Origin: an uncultured Flavobacteriales bacterium
GTDB taxonomy: Bacteria > Bacteroidota > Bacteroidia > Flavobacteriales_D > Parvicellaceae
NCBI GenBank assembly: GCA_943787535.1
Contig: CALSMU010000004.1
Location: forward strand, 274,877-338,876
Direction: 5' to 3'
Length of the DNA stretch: 64,000 nt
The stretch's first letter is position 1. The number at the start of each line of letters is the position of its first letter. The position numbers were made by a program, and so were the translations under genes. The notes under the pieces are model-generated. The model was not told the origin of the DNA, did not search any database, and saw only the letters and a program-made list of their open reading frames with translations. Positions 56,156-64,000 of this stretch are shown here, one piece after another.

Positions 56156-57100
56156 ATGCAAGAAGCCGACGAGACATATTACCCGCCGAAACCCGACATA
56201 GAAGAGCAGTCTAAAACGAATATTAATAAGTCCTTAATGAGTTTGGGGTTATTTATTTTGTTGTTTTATTTTTTGATAGACGATGTTCAATTTTTGTTTC
56301 TCGTTGTACTAATTTTGTTTATTCATGAGATGGGGCATTTTATTGCTATGAAAGTTTTTGGGTACAATGGTGTAAATATGTTTTTTATACCCTTAATTGG
56401 AGCAATGGTAACAGGAGAAAAAGATAGGGTGTCTCAATCGCAGAGGGCTATAATTGTGCTTGCTGGACCTTTGCCGGGAGTGTTGATTGGTTGTGGGATA
56501 ATTGCATATGCTCAAACCATTGGTCATACTGGAGCAGCTATTGCAGGTTTTATGTTTTTGTTAATTAATATGCTTAACCTACTTCCATTAGATCCTCTTG
56601 ATGGAGGGAAACTAATTGAAACACTTTTCTTTGCTTCAAATGCAAAAATCAAGCAGGTATTTTTAATTGCCTCAGTTGTAATTATGGTTGTAGCTGGGGT
56701 ATTTTTTCAAATGTACCTTTTGGCGTTTTTTGGTTTGTATATGTCGTTAAGAATCAAAATGCTTAAAACCGTTTCTGAACTAAGAAAGAAAATAAGTGTA
56801 TATAAAATTCCGTTGATTAGAACATATGATGAATTGACAGATAAGGAATATTGGACAATTCGAAAAGAATATATACTGAGTTCTAAGTTAAGCAAAATGA
56901 TAGACCCAAATGAATATGTGGAATCTCAATTTGAAGATAGGATCGCTATTTCAGTAAGAAATGTCTTGATCACACCTATTGAAAAAGATATATCTGCCAC
57001 AGGTAAATTATTTTTATTACTGCTATGGCTAGCCAGTCTTATTTTACCAGTTTTATATGCATTGCCTTATTTAGCGGAAATAATACTAAAATTTAGTTAG
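56156..57100 (+). CDS. Site-2 protease family (M50) membrane metalloprotease
   Basis: A 314-residue membrane protein. The zinc motif HEMGH (H57, E58, H61) lies in the first membrane helix and NLLPLDPLDGG (about 140-150) supplies the distal Asp, as in the S2P/RseP family. The C-terminal ~130 residues form a cytoplasmic or peripheral region plus a final membrane helix. Family members cut transmembrane segments of regulators (anti-sigma factors) or signal peptides. No anti-sigma gene is next to it. The following TonB-like gene starts 2 bases later. Confidence 0.88.
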   Translation: MQEADETYYPPKPDIEEQSKTNINKSLMSLGLFILLFYFLIDDVQFLFLVVLILFIHEMGHFIAMKVFGYNGVNMFFIPLIGAMVTGEKDRVSQSQRAIIVLAGPLPGVLIGCGIIAYAQTIGHTGAAIAGFMFLLINMLNLLPLDPLDGGKLIETLFFASNAKIKQVFLIASVVIMVVAGVFFQMYLLAFFGLYMSLRIKMLKTVSELRKKISVYKIPLIRTYDELTDKEYWTIRKEYILSSKLSKMIDPNEYVESQFEDRIAISVRNVLITPIEKDISATGKLFLLLLWLASLILPVLYALPYLAEIILKFS

Positions 57101-57102
57101 GC

Positions 57103-57858
57103 TTGAATGTAATAGACTTCATAGAGAGACATAAATTTGGCATATTAGGAACAATTGCTTTGCATATAGTTGTATTTGTTTGGCTCAATATTCAGATTGT
57201 GGAGTACGGTGTTTATGAGCCGAAAAATAAAATTGTAGCCGTATTAGATTATACGAATGAGGATGAACAACCTCAAGATGAACCAGCGGAAGTTTTAGAT
57301 GAAAATGGAAACCCAATTGAGAGTAACTTACTAAATGTTGCTGCTAATGCGAATCAAGAAAAGACAACCTATACAGATAAGGGTTTTAGTAAAAACCAAG
57401 CAGATAAAGATGTTTGGGAGGAGTTAAAGCGAATGGAGGCGGAGGAATATAATCGCATTAACGAAAATAAAGATACGCCAGCAGACAATCCCGAAGATAA
57501 TAAGGATAAAACGATTGATGAGAATTTAGTGAATGCTGACGCAGAGACAAACGATGATGCTTCATATGGTGTAGATGTGAAAGCTATCGCTTCTTATTTT
57601 TTAGAAGGAAGATCTACAAGGAGCGAAAGGGTTCCTTCCTATAAATGTAGGGTAGAAGGAGTTGTTGTAATTGATATTAAGGTCAATCAAAAGGGAGATG
57701 TGATTGCACGAAGTATTAATGAAGGAAAAACCAATACCCAAAATGATTGTCTTCGTACGGAAGCTTTAAATTATTCTAAAAAGTGGCGTTTCACGCAAGA
57801 TTTTGATGATTCCATGCGTAAAAATGGATGGATTAAATTTACATATGTGGCACAATAA
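57103..57858 (+). CDS. TonB-family protein
   Basis: A 251-residue protein starting at TTG: one N-terminal membrane helix (about 12-33), an acidic, Asn/Asp/Glu-rich periplasmic linker (about 45-155) instead of the common Pro/Lys type, and a C-terminal TonB-like domain (about 165-250, VEGVVVIDIKVNQKGDVIARS, ending NGWIKFTYVAQ; quoted in part). TonB passes proton-motive energy from ExbB/ExbD to outer-membrane receptors. ExbB/ExbD genes are not adjacent. Its start lies 2 bases after the M50 protease gene, so both are on one transcript. Confidence 0.8.
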   Translation: MNVIDFIERHKFGILGTIALHIVVFVWLNIQIVEYGVYEPKNKIVAVLDYTNEDEQPQDEPAEVLDENGNPIESNLLNVAANANQEKTTYTDKGFSKNQADKDVWEELKRMEAEEYNRINENKDTPADNPEDNKDKTIDENLVNADAETNDDASYGVDVKAIASYFLEGRSTRSERVPSYKCRVEGVVVIDIKVNQKGDVIARSINEGKTNTQNDCLRTEALNYSKKWRFTQDFDDSMRKNGWIKFTYVAQ

Positions 57859-57876
57859 ATTATTATCCTATTTTGA

Positions 57877-57920
57877 TATAACTTTTACTAGTGATATGTA
57901 TCGGTATTCACTAGGTTATA
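57877..57920. repeat. Imperfect inverted repeat downstream of the TonB-like gene
   Basis: The left arm is TATAAC (57877-57882) plus CTAGTGA (57888-57894), separated by a five-base bulge; the right arm TCACTAGGTTATA is at 57908-57920. It has no T run, so it is not a standard terminator. It lies 19 bases after the stop codon. Confidence 0.35.
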
Positions 57921-58054
57921 GGTAGTCTTCACTGAGATGTGATTTAATTCAAGGTATCATAACAATAGATTTTAACCACTCAATCCTTTTTAGGTAATTG
58001 AAATTGATTATACCAAAGAGCTATATTTTCCGTTATGTTTAAAAACTATAAAGA

Positions 58055-58174
58055 ATGAAAATAAAAATAATATTAGCATTAGTTTTTTGTTTCTTACTGT
58101 TTTTAAGTTCTTGTTCTACAACAAAAAAGTGCGATGGTAGCAAGGGCATTAAAACAAATATGGGAACAATGTGA
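58055..58174 (+). CDS. Very small lipoprotein (39 residues)
   Basis: ATG 58055 to TGA 58174. The first 19 residues form a basic start and hydrophobic core (MKIKIILALVFCFLLFLSS) followed by lipobox Cys 20; the mature lipopeptide has only 20 residues (CSTTKKCDGSKGIKTNMGTM). The signal is very good for such a short frame, and the end with K-x-N/T-MG-x-M reminds me of other tiny Bacteroidota lipoproteins, but I cannot name the family. It is transcribed in the same direction as its neighbours, 196 bases after the TonB-like gene. Confidence 0.55.
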   Translation: MKIKIILALVFCFLLFLSSCSTTKKCDGSKGIKTNMGTM

Positions 58175-58249
58175 TAAACATATACCCGTTTAAAACTCCT
58201 TGATAATCAAGCGTTAATTACATAGTACTTCCTTAATTTGGTGGTTGCT

Positions 58250-61047
58250 ATGAAAAGATGGGTTTTCTTATTACTTCCTTTAATAATTTTTATTCTTTCT
58301 TCCTGCTCTGAGGAAGAAAAGAAGGAAGTTGTTTTAGATATTCCTCCAGAACCTATTACTAAAATAGATTTGCATTCTTCGTGGGTTGATTCGGTTTATA
58401 ACACCCTTACACTTGAAGAACAATTAGGTAATTAATCTGGATTGATGTGGCTGACTTGAATGATTCAATCACAGAGGTTCAAAAAGAATTCCCTGTAGGG
58501 GCTATTATCTCCAATTCTCCAAAGCATAATTACTTTCAGTTCTTTAAACAGTTAGATTCCATCAGAACTCCGGTGTTGTTAGGTACAAATCAATGGCAAT
58601 TACCATATACATTTGAAAACAATGCATGGATTCAAAATGAGTTTCTGTCTGCACAGAATGCCGCCCTTCTCTCTTCCATTTACGATTCTACAGTTCACTA
58701 TATGCATGACTTAAATATGCATTTAGTCATTAATACTGGAGATAGTGTTTTTTATTCTAACCTGAAATTGCTAGATGGTTTTCAAAGCAGAATGGATAGT
58801 ATAATTCAGCATATGTCCGACAGTAATATATTATCAGTGCTGTATAATGCGGATAATTGTACAGATACCAATAGTGAAGTAAGTGAATTGATTTATACAT
58901 CTAAAATTATTGTTGCTTTTAACAACCAAATTCAGAAGGCTGATTCTAGTTCAGGGCAACTTATAATTCGCGGTCAAAAATTTAATCAATCAGAAAATAA
59001 ATACGATTCTATTATTAATGTGTTAAAAGCAGGAGAGGAACTTGTTTTACTAAAAAACATTAATGGCGCAAATTTCAAACAACTGCAAGAAACAATTAAA
59101 CATGCCATGTCGAATAATATTTTTCATACAGAAGTTATAGAAGTAAATGTTCGAAAAGCACTAGCACTTAAAGAATGGTTGGGTTTAACGGACGTGTTTA
59201 AGATGAATGAAGAACAATTTGATAAAAAGCATATTGTCTCTTTGCGCTCACAGCAATACCAATTGAAGCATAGTAGTCAGATTTTATTGAAGAATGATAA
59301 GAAACTAATTCCACTAAAAGACTGGAGTAATACAGATTTTACATGGGTGAAAATTGGGAAAAAGAAGTTAAACCACTTTACAGAAGCTATCAGAAACTAT
59401 GCTGATATTACTGCTTCTACAACAACGGTGAAAGGACTTTTTGTAGACAGTAGTAGTTCTCCAGTGATAATTGTTTTAAATGAGCAGTTGGATTCTGTTT
59501 CGGGAGAATTGTTCGCGGATAAAGTAAACTTATATGCTGGAAAGCAACAACTTGTAATTGTAAACTTCCAGTATATAGAGAACTTAAAATATTTTAACAC
59601 CATCCCTTGTCTTATTCATATTTGGAATACGGATCAACAAAGTCAAGCGTTAGCGGCACAAGCTATTTTTGGAGGAAACGCAATAAATGGAAAATTGGCA
59701 TTTGATGTTGGTGATTTTAGGGCTACATATGGGTTGACAAGTCCTAAAACAAGATTGGCTTATGCTATTCCAGAAGCAGCGGGATTCAATCGAGACTCTC
59801 TAAAGGAAGTTGGTCGAATCGCTAGGGAAGCTGTTTACAATCAAGTTACTCCGGGTTGTCAGGTTTTTGCAGCACGCAATGGAAAAGTCATTTATCATCA
59901 GGCGTTTGGTTATCATACATACGAAAGAGATAAATTAGTTACTAAACAAGATGTATATGATATTGCATCTGTTACAAAAATTGCCGCAACTACTATTTGC
60001 GGAATGAAGATGTATGATGAAGGACTTTATGAAATTTCTGATTCGTTAAAAGATCATTTACCCGACAGCCTTACCGAAACATTAGGGTACAAAAGCCGAT
60101 TGTCGAATACAACTTTCAAGGAGCTCTTTACGCACACAAGTGGCTTGCCTTCAGGCTTGCCAATATATAAGTTCATAGCATATATAGATAGTGTTATCGG
60201 GAAATTCGATCGGTATTATTGCGATGAATCAGACGGTTATTATTGCGTTGAGGTTGCTAAAGATTTTTATTTAGATTCTACTTATTTAGATAGTATGTGG
60301 ATTTCGATGAATAGAATCTGGCCCGGAGAAAAAAAATATAAATACAGTGATGCCAATATGAATATGTTGTATCAATTATTTCGATCAAAATTAAAAGAGG
60401 TTTCATTCGATAGATACATGGCAAATCAGTTTTATTATCCATTAAAACTGCGAACAACGGGTTATTTGCCCTTACAATATTTAGATACGTTAATACATCC
60501 AATAACGCCAACAGAGTTTGACACGTTTTGGCGTTATCAATTACTGAAAGGACATGTGCATGATCCAAATGCGGCTCTTTATGGTGGAGTTGCAGGTAAT
60601 GCAGGTATCTTTTCAAATGCTAATGATTTGGGTATTTTGTTTCAAATGGTAATGAACAAGGGGTCTTATGGAGGTAAACAATATTTAACCCCGCAAACAA
60701 TAAATAAATTTACAAGTCAGCAAGTTGGCAGTCACAGGGGGTTAGGATTTAATAAGCCAACTTATGAAAGTGTGAGCACGGTGTCCCCTGATTGCCCAAC
60801 TACAGCATTTGGTCATACAGGTTTTACAGGCATTTGTGTTTGGGCAGATCCCGAAAATGACTTGCTATTTGTATTTGTAAGTAATAGAGTTCACCCAGAT
60901 CCATCGAACAGAAAAATAGGGACCTACGAAATTCGTAAAAGATTACATCAAGTTTTTTATAATCAATTAAAGTATAATGGGGACTATAAAAACAAAAAGT
61001 ATCCGAAAGGATATATGCCATTGAGCGAAGAGGAATTGAATTTATAA
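58250..61047 (+). pseudogene. GH3-like / serine beta-lactamase fusion lipoprotein, interrupted by one frameshift
   Basis: ATG 58250 opens a lipoprotein signal (ILSSC) and the first GH3-like segment, which stops at LEEQLGN (58433-58435). The frame continues from about 58432; adding one A to the AA at 58430-58431 gives LEEQLGKLIWIDVADLND and about 932 residues. The N-terminal half is a GH3 fold that lacks the KHFPGHGD motif and a recognisable catalytic Asp, so it is probably inactive. The C-terminal ~400 residues are a class C type serine hydrolase: S-x-x-K as SVTK (59968-59979), Y-x-N as YSD (60343-60351) and HTG (60814-60822). GH3-beta-lactamase fusions in Bacteroidota act on peptidoglycan fragments. 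Confidence 0.8.
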
Positions 61048-61069
61048 GGTTAATTACGTAGTCGCCTAA

Positions 61070-61133
61070 TAGCGCCTTTTTGTTTACTTTTTTAGCGCTA
61101 GCAAAAAGTAAAAGCCTCCACGTTTTTTAGCGC
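61070..61133. repeat. Repeated TAGCGC and a 10-bp AT-rich inverted repeat
   Basis: TAGCGC occurs at 61070-61075, 61093-61098 and 61128-61133. TTTACTTTTT (61083-61092) and AAAAAGTAAA (61103-61112) are exact complements around 10 bases that contain the palindrome TAGCGCTA. It lies in the 213-base gap between the fusion protein gene and the repeat protein gene; it may end transcription or be a binding site, but no standard form applies. Confidence 0.35.
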
Positions 61134-61226
61134 GTAACCAAGTCATAAATACGCGTTATACTGTTTTAAAACAATTCACTGTGAATTTTAATTGGAACAG
61201 CCCAACTCTTGATTGGTAATAAACTC

Positions 61227-61234
61227 TACATTTG
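61227..61234 (+). promoter_or_regulatory. TAnnTTTG -7 element of the MORN-like repeat gene
   Basis: TACATTTG 26 bases before ATG 61261, with a TTG at 61209-61211 (15-base spacing, shorter than usual). Confidence 0.4.
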
Positions 61235-61260
61235 AGTAGAATAATTGAAGCGTTAATCTC

Positions 61261-63107
61261 ATGAGAATAATATCTAGTATAATTTTACTTTTTACCCTTA
61301 CAACGCTCGTTGGTCAGGGCAATCATCCGGAAGGTTTACTGAAAATAGAAAAAGTAAAAACCTATTGGGATAAGGATAGTATACTTGTTAGAAGTATAGG
61401 GTTTTATAATAAAAGTGGTTATGGTTCGGTAGGTGAGAGAACAGGTCTTTGGCGGTTTTGGACTAAAAAAGGGATAATTGAAGAAACAGTATTTTATTGG
61501 ATGGGTTTTAGACATGGAAAAACACAGCAGTTTTACCCAGATGGAAAGTTGTTGGTTGAAGGATATTATTACTTAGGAATCGAAGATTCCTTATTTAAGG
61601 CTTATTATAATAATGGGAATCTTGCAGAAAAAGGCAATTATGCTGGTGTTCCAGATGACTTTTTAGAAGATACCGCCAATGCCGATTGGGCAATGAAATT
61701 AGATCAATTTGAAGCAGATAAAATTGGTAAATGGGAATATTTTTTTGAAAATGGGAAGCCTATGATGGTGACCAAACATAAAGAAAATGATTCAACCGAA
61801 TACATGATGGAATATTATGACACTTCTGGAACTGCAACTGTTACGGGGGGATTGGATCTATTATAAATAAGTACTCTACCGGAAAACCAAAAGAAGAAGC
61901 GCATTATAAAAATGGATTAAAAGATGGTGTTTTTAAAGAATGGAATGCAAACGGCACCCTTAAAACAATTGGAGAATACAAAGAAGGAAAAAGAACTGGT
62001 CCTTGGGAGTTTCGTTATTTTGTTACCGATCAGGTGTATCAAGAAATAAACTACGACAATGGATTGAAAAAAGGTGTTTTTAAAGAATATTTACCGGATA
62101 GCACATTGGTTTTAAGTGGGATGTACGACAATGATTTAAAAAATGGTAAATGGGAATATTTCTTTGAAACAGGAGCAAAAGATATGATAGGAAATTTTGT
62201 AGACGATTTGCAAGATGGGAAATGGAGCTTTTGGTACCCAAATGGACAGTTGTATTATGAAGGTAATTTTATCAAAGGAGGTAAAGATGGGTTCTGGCAG
62301 TTCTTTTACAAAACCGGAGAAACATGGAAAGAAGGAATTTACAAAATAAATTTAAGAGAAGGGGAGTGGACTACCTGGTTTGAAAATGGACAAGAAGCCA
62401 TGAAGGGAAATTATTTGCATGATAAAGAAAATGGCGATTGGTCTGCATGGTTTGAAAATGGTCAGTTAAAAGATCAAGGGGCTTACGATATGGCTAAAAT
62501 GAAAGGGAATTGGATAGGATGGTATCCAAACGGGAAGAAAAGATATGAAGGTGCTTACACCAATGATATGCGAGATGGTAAATGGTCTTTTTGGACAGAT
62601 AAAGAAGTTTTAAAGGATGTGGGGAATTTTAAAATCTTAAAAAGAAAAGGAGATATTACTTTTGCAGAGGGTGAGGGATATGAGCAAAGCTTTAGGCATG
62701 GGCATTGGAAATCTTACAGCGATTTGGATGGCGAGTTAACCAGTGAGGGAGATTACGCTTATGGTAAGCAAGATGGAAAATGGGAATACTATTATCCAGG
62801 GGGAGTAGTTGTAGCAACAGAAAATGTATACGATGAAGGGATGCTAAACGGCGTTTCAAAAACATATACAAGAAGAGGTGAGGTTCAAAATGAAATAGGT
62901 TATAAAAATAACAAAAAGCATGGTCCTATGAAGGTTTATAACCGAAAAGGGAAATTGATGCTGCATGTGGTATACAAAAATGGTGTACGCACAAAAAGTC
63001 TTGTGATGAAAGGACAAGAAGCAAAGATTATGTATAAATATGGTGGCGGAGAAAAGCCTAAGAAAAACAAATCAAAGAAAGTCAAGGGCTCTTCTATATT
63101 AAGGTAG
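61261..63107 (+). pseudogene. MORN-like (YwqK-type) repeat exported protein, interrupted by one frameshift
   Basis: The first part (61261-61866) has a signal peptide (LTTLVGQG) and begins the repeats; it ends soon after a run of six G (61845-61850). The second frame carries on without loss from NKYSTGKPKEEAHYKNG through many ~23-residue units of the form G-K/x-W-x-x-W/F-Y/F-x-N-G-x-L-x-x-E-G-x-Y, to 63107. Seven G (or four) would restore one frame of about 615 residues. The units match MORN-like repeats of the YwqK family, which databases call antitoxin, a name without support here. Likely a surface or periplasmic repeat protein. Basic end (KPKKNKSKKVKG). Confidence 0.8.
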
Positions 63108-63169
63108 TTTAGGGTTACACTTTAAAAATAATTGTTATATTTAACATAGATAATTATTTATGTAAGTCT

Positions 63170-64000
63170 ATGATTAGAGCTTTACTTTTACTTTTCCCCC
63201 TTCTTATATCGATTTCTTCTTTTGCTCAAACAGCAACATTGAAAGGCGTTGTTTTTGATGCGAGCACGAATGAAACTTTAATAGGTGTTGCAGTGAGCGT
63301 GGTAGATGGACCGGGAATTGTTACAAACCTTGATGGGCAATATTCACTAAAAGTTTCACCAGGGTCTTATGAGGTTGTCTTTAGATATGTGGGATATGAT
63401 AATCAAAAGATAAATATCACACTGGATGCTGGTGAAGAAAAAGTACTAGATATCAAATTGCAAGTTAATTCTAGTCAATTAAATGATGTAGTAATATCTG
63501 CCGGTAAGTTTGAGCAATCAATTGGAGATGTGCCAGTATCTATTGCAATTATAAAACCGAATTTAATTGAATCTAAAGCTACTGTTACTTGCGAGGCTAT
63601 TTTAGACCAGGTTCCTGGGGTTCAAGTTCTAGAGAATCAAATTAGTATTCGTGGAGGAAGTGGTTTTAGCTATGGTTCTGGAAGTCGCGTATTGTTGATG
63701 ATAGATGACATTCCTATGTTAGCAGGTGACGCTGGAGATATTAAATGGTCCTCCCTTCCAATAGAGAATGTGGACCAGATTGAAGTAATTAAAGGTGCGT
63801 CCTCTGTCTTATACGGTTCGTCTGCGTTGAATGGCGTTGTGAATATTCGGACAGCTTATCCTAAAGCGGTTCCAATGACTAAAATAAATTTTTCGAATGG
63901 ATTTTATATGGCTGGTTTTGGTAATCAAAAGGGCCGAAAACTAGATGGAACCGACACCTTATTTGATCGATCTGGTCAGAAATGGTGGGATGGTGGAGGA
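63170..64000 (+). CDS. TonB-dependent receptor, N-terminal part (3' end outside window)
   Basis: ATG 63170 starts an open frame of 277 codons to the right edge. Signal peptide to about residue 19 (SISSFAQ), a CarboxypepD_reg-like domain (TLKGVVFDASTNETLIGVAVSV, quoted in part; about 20-105), then the plug domain with LNDVVISAG, a QVPGVQVLENQISIRGG box and VLYGSSALNGVVNI. The barrel lies outside the window. It takes up an unknown ligand (siderophore, sugar or vitamin) with energy from TonB, and is preceded by the MORN-like repeat gene at 62 bases. Confidence 0.92.
   Translation, partial: MIRALLLLFPLLISISSFAQTATLKGVVFDASTNETLIGVAVSVVDGPGIVTNLDGQYSLKVSPGSYEVVFRYVGYDNQKINITLDAGEEKVLDIKLQVNSSQLNDVVISAGKFEQSIGDVPVSIAIIKPNLIESKATVTCEAILDQVPGVQVLENQISIRGGSGFSYGSGSRVLLMIDDIPMLAGDAGDIKWSSLPIENVDQIEVIKGASSVLYGSSALNGVVNIRTAYPKAVPMTKINFSNGFYMAGFGNQKGRKLDGTDTLFDRSGQKWWDGGG

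Noticed and set aside
61261..63107. A toxin-antitoxin system, as suggested by the YwqK antitoxin family name
   Set aside because: The protein is exported and repeat-rich, no toxin gene is adjacent, and the name of the family has no support from the sequence.

Overview
The window is a 64 kb piece of an AT-rich bacterial chromosome that reads as Bacteroidota, most likely a marine-type member of the Flavobacteriales. The evidence is: secreted proteins ending in type IX secretion (T9SS) C-terminal sorting domains; SSC-type lipoproteins; a DUF4249 lipoprotein; a CarboxypepD_reg-type TonB-dependent receptor; LytS/LytTR two-component pairs including a giant Reg_prop/Y_Y_Y kinase; an atpD-atpC pair apart from other ATP synthase genes with a short epsilon subunit; and many TAnnTTTG promoter elements, often only 3-6 nt before the start codon. 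No rRNA, tRNA, CRISPR array, insertion sequence or prophage was seen. The family identity below order level is not determined.

Layout. 1-1.3 kb: end of sufS, a CPBP protease and an Asp-rich repeat lipoprotein. 1.3-6.1 kb: a Reg_prop sensor kinase with two LytTR regulators. 6.2-9.4 kb: two T9SS-exported proteins, the second frameshifted. 9.4-15.3 kb: alpha/beta hydrolase, radA, a decayed outer-membrane barrel gene, atpDC and ribF. 15.3-20.7 kb: LRR protein, DUF4249 lipoprotein, secreted M43 metalloprotease and a transsulfuration enzyme. 20.7-24.1 kb: ArsC-like protein, EamA transporter, then a yicC (frameshifted)-gmk-nadD operon. 24.1-32.4 kb: envelope proteins, including an unfamiliar strand-repeat protein, an OmpA-like lipoprotein, a peptide-binding lipoprotein and a 1160-residue outer-membrane protein. 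32.4-42.1 kb: HtpX-like protease with LemA, a large PLP enzyme, cspA, lepA, metF, a ParA-like ATPase with a small partner, a pseudo-receiver and an ACP phosphodiesterase. 42.3-44.8 kb: two secreted proteins of unknown function. 44.8-49.6 kb: a sulfur operon (SulP transporter, persulfide dioxygenase-rhodanese, HMA protein, rhodanese, thioredoxin, small membrane protein) and a DUF983 protein. 49.7-54.4 kb: rsmA, mgtE, a LytS/LytTR pair and a SiaC-like protein. 54.6-57.9 kb: an OmpH/DUF4924/M50 protease/TonB-like cluster. 58-64 kb: a 39-residue lipoprotein, a frameshifted GH3-beta-lactamase fusion, a frameshifted MORN-like repeat protein and the start of a TonB-dependent receptor.

The most coherent functional unit is the sulfur operon at 44.8-49.2 kb, which looks like a sulfide/persulfide oxidation module with export or exchange of the product anion. 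Four otherwise well-preserved genes carry a single reading-frame break (near 8556, 22312, 58430 and 61848), three of them at mononucleotide runs; this pattern suggests either base-calling indels or genuine slippage. A fifth locus (11805-12307) has several lesions and looks like true gene decay. The least explained protein is the proline-punctuated strand-repeat protein at 25076-25867.
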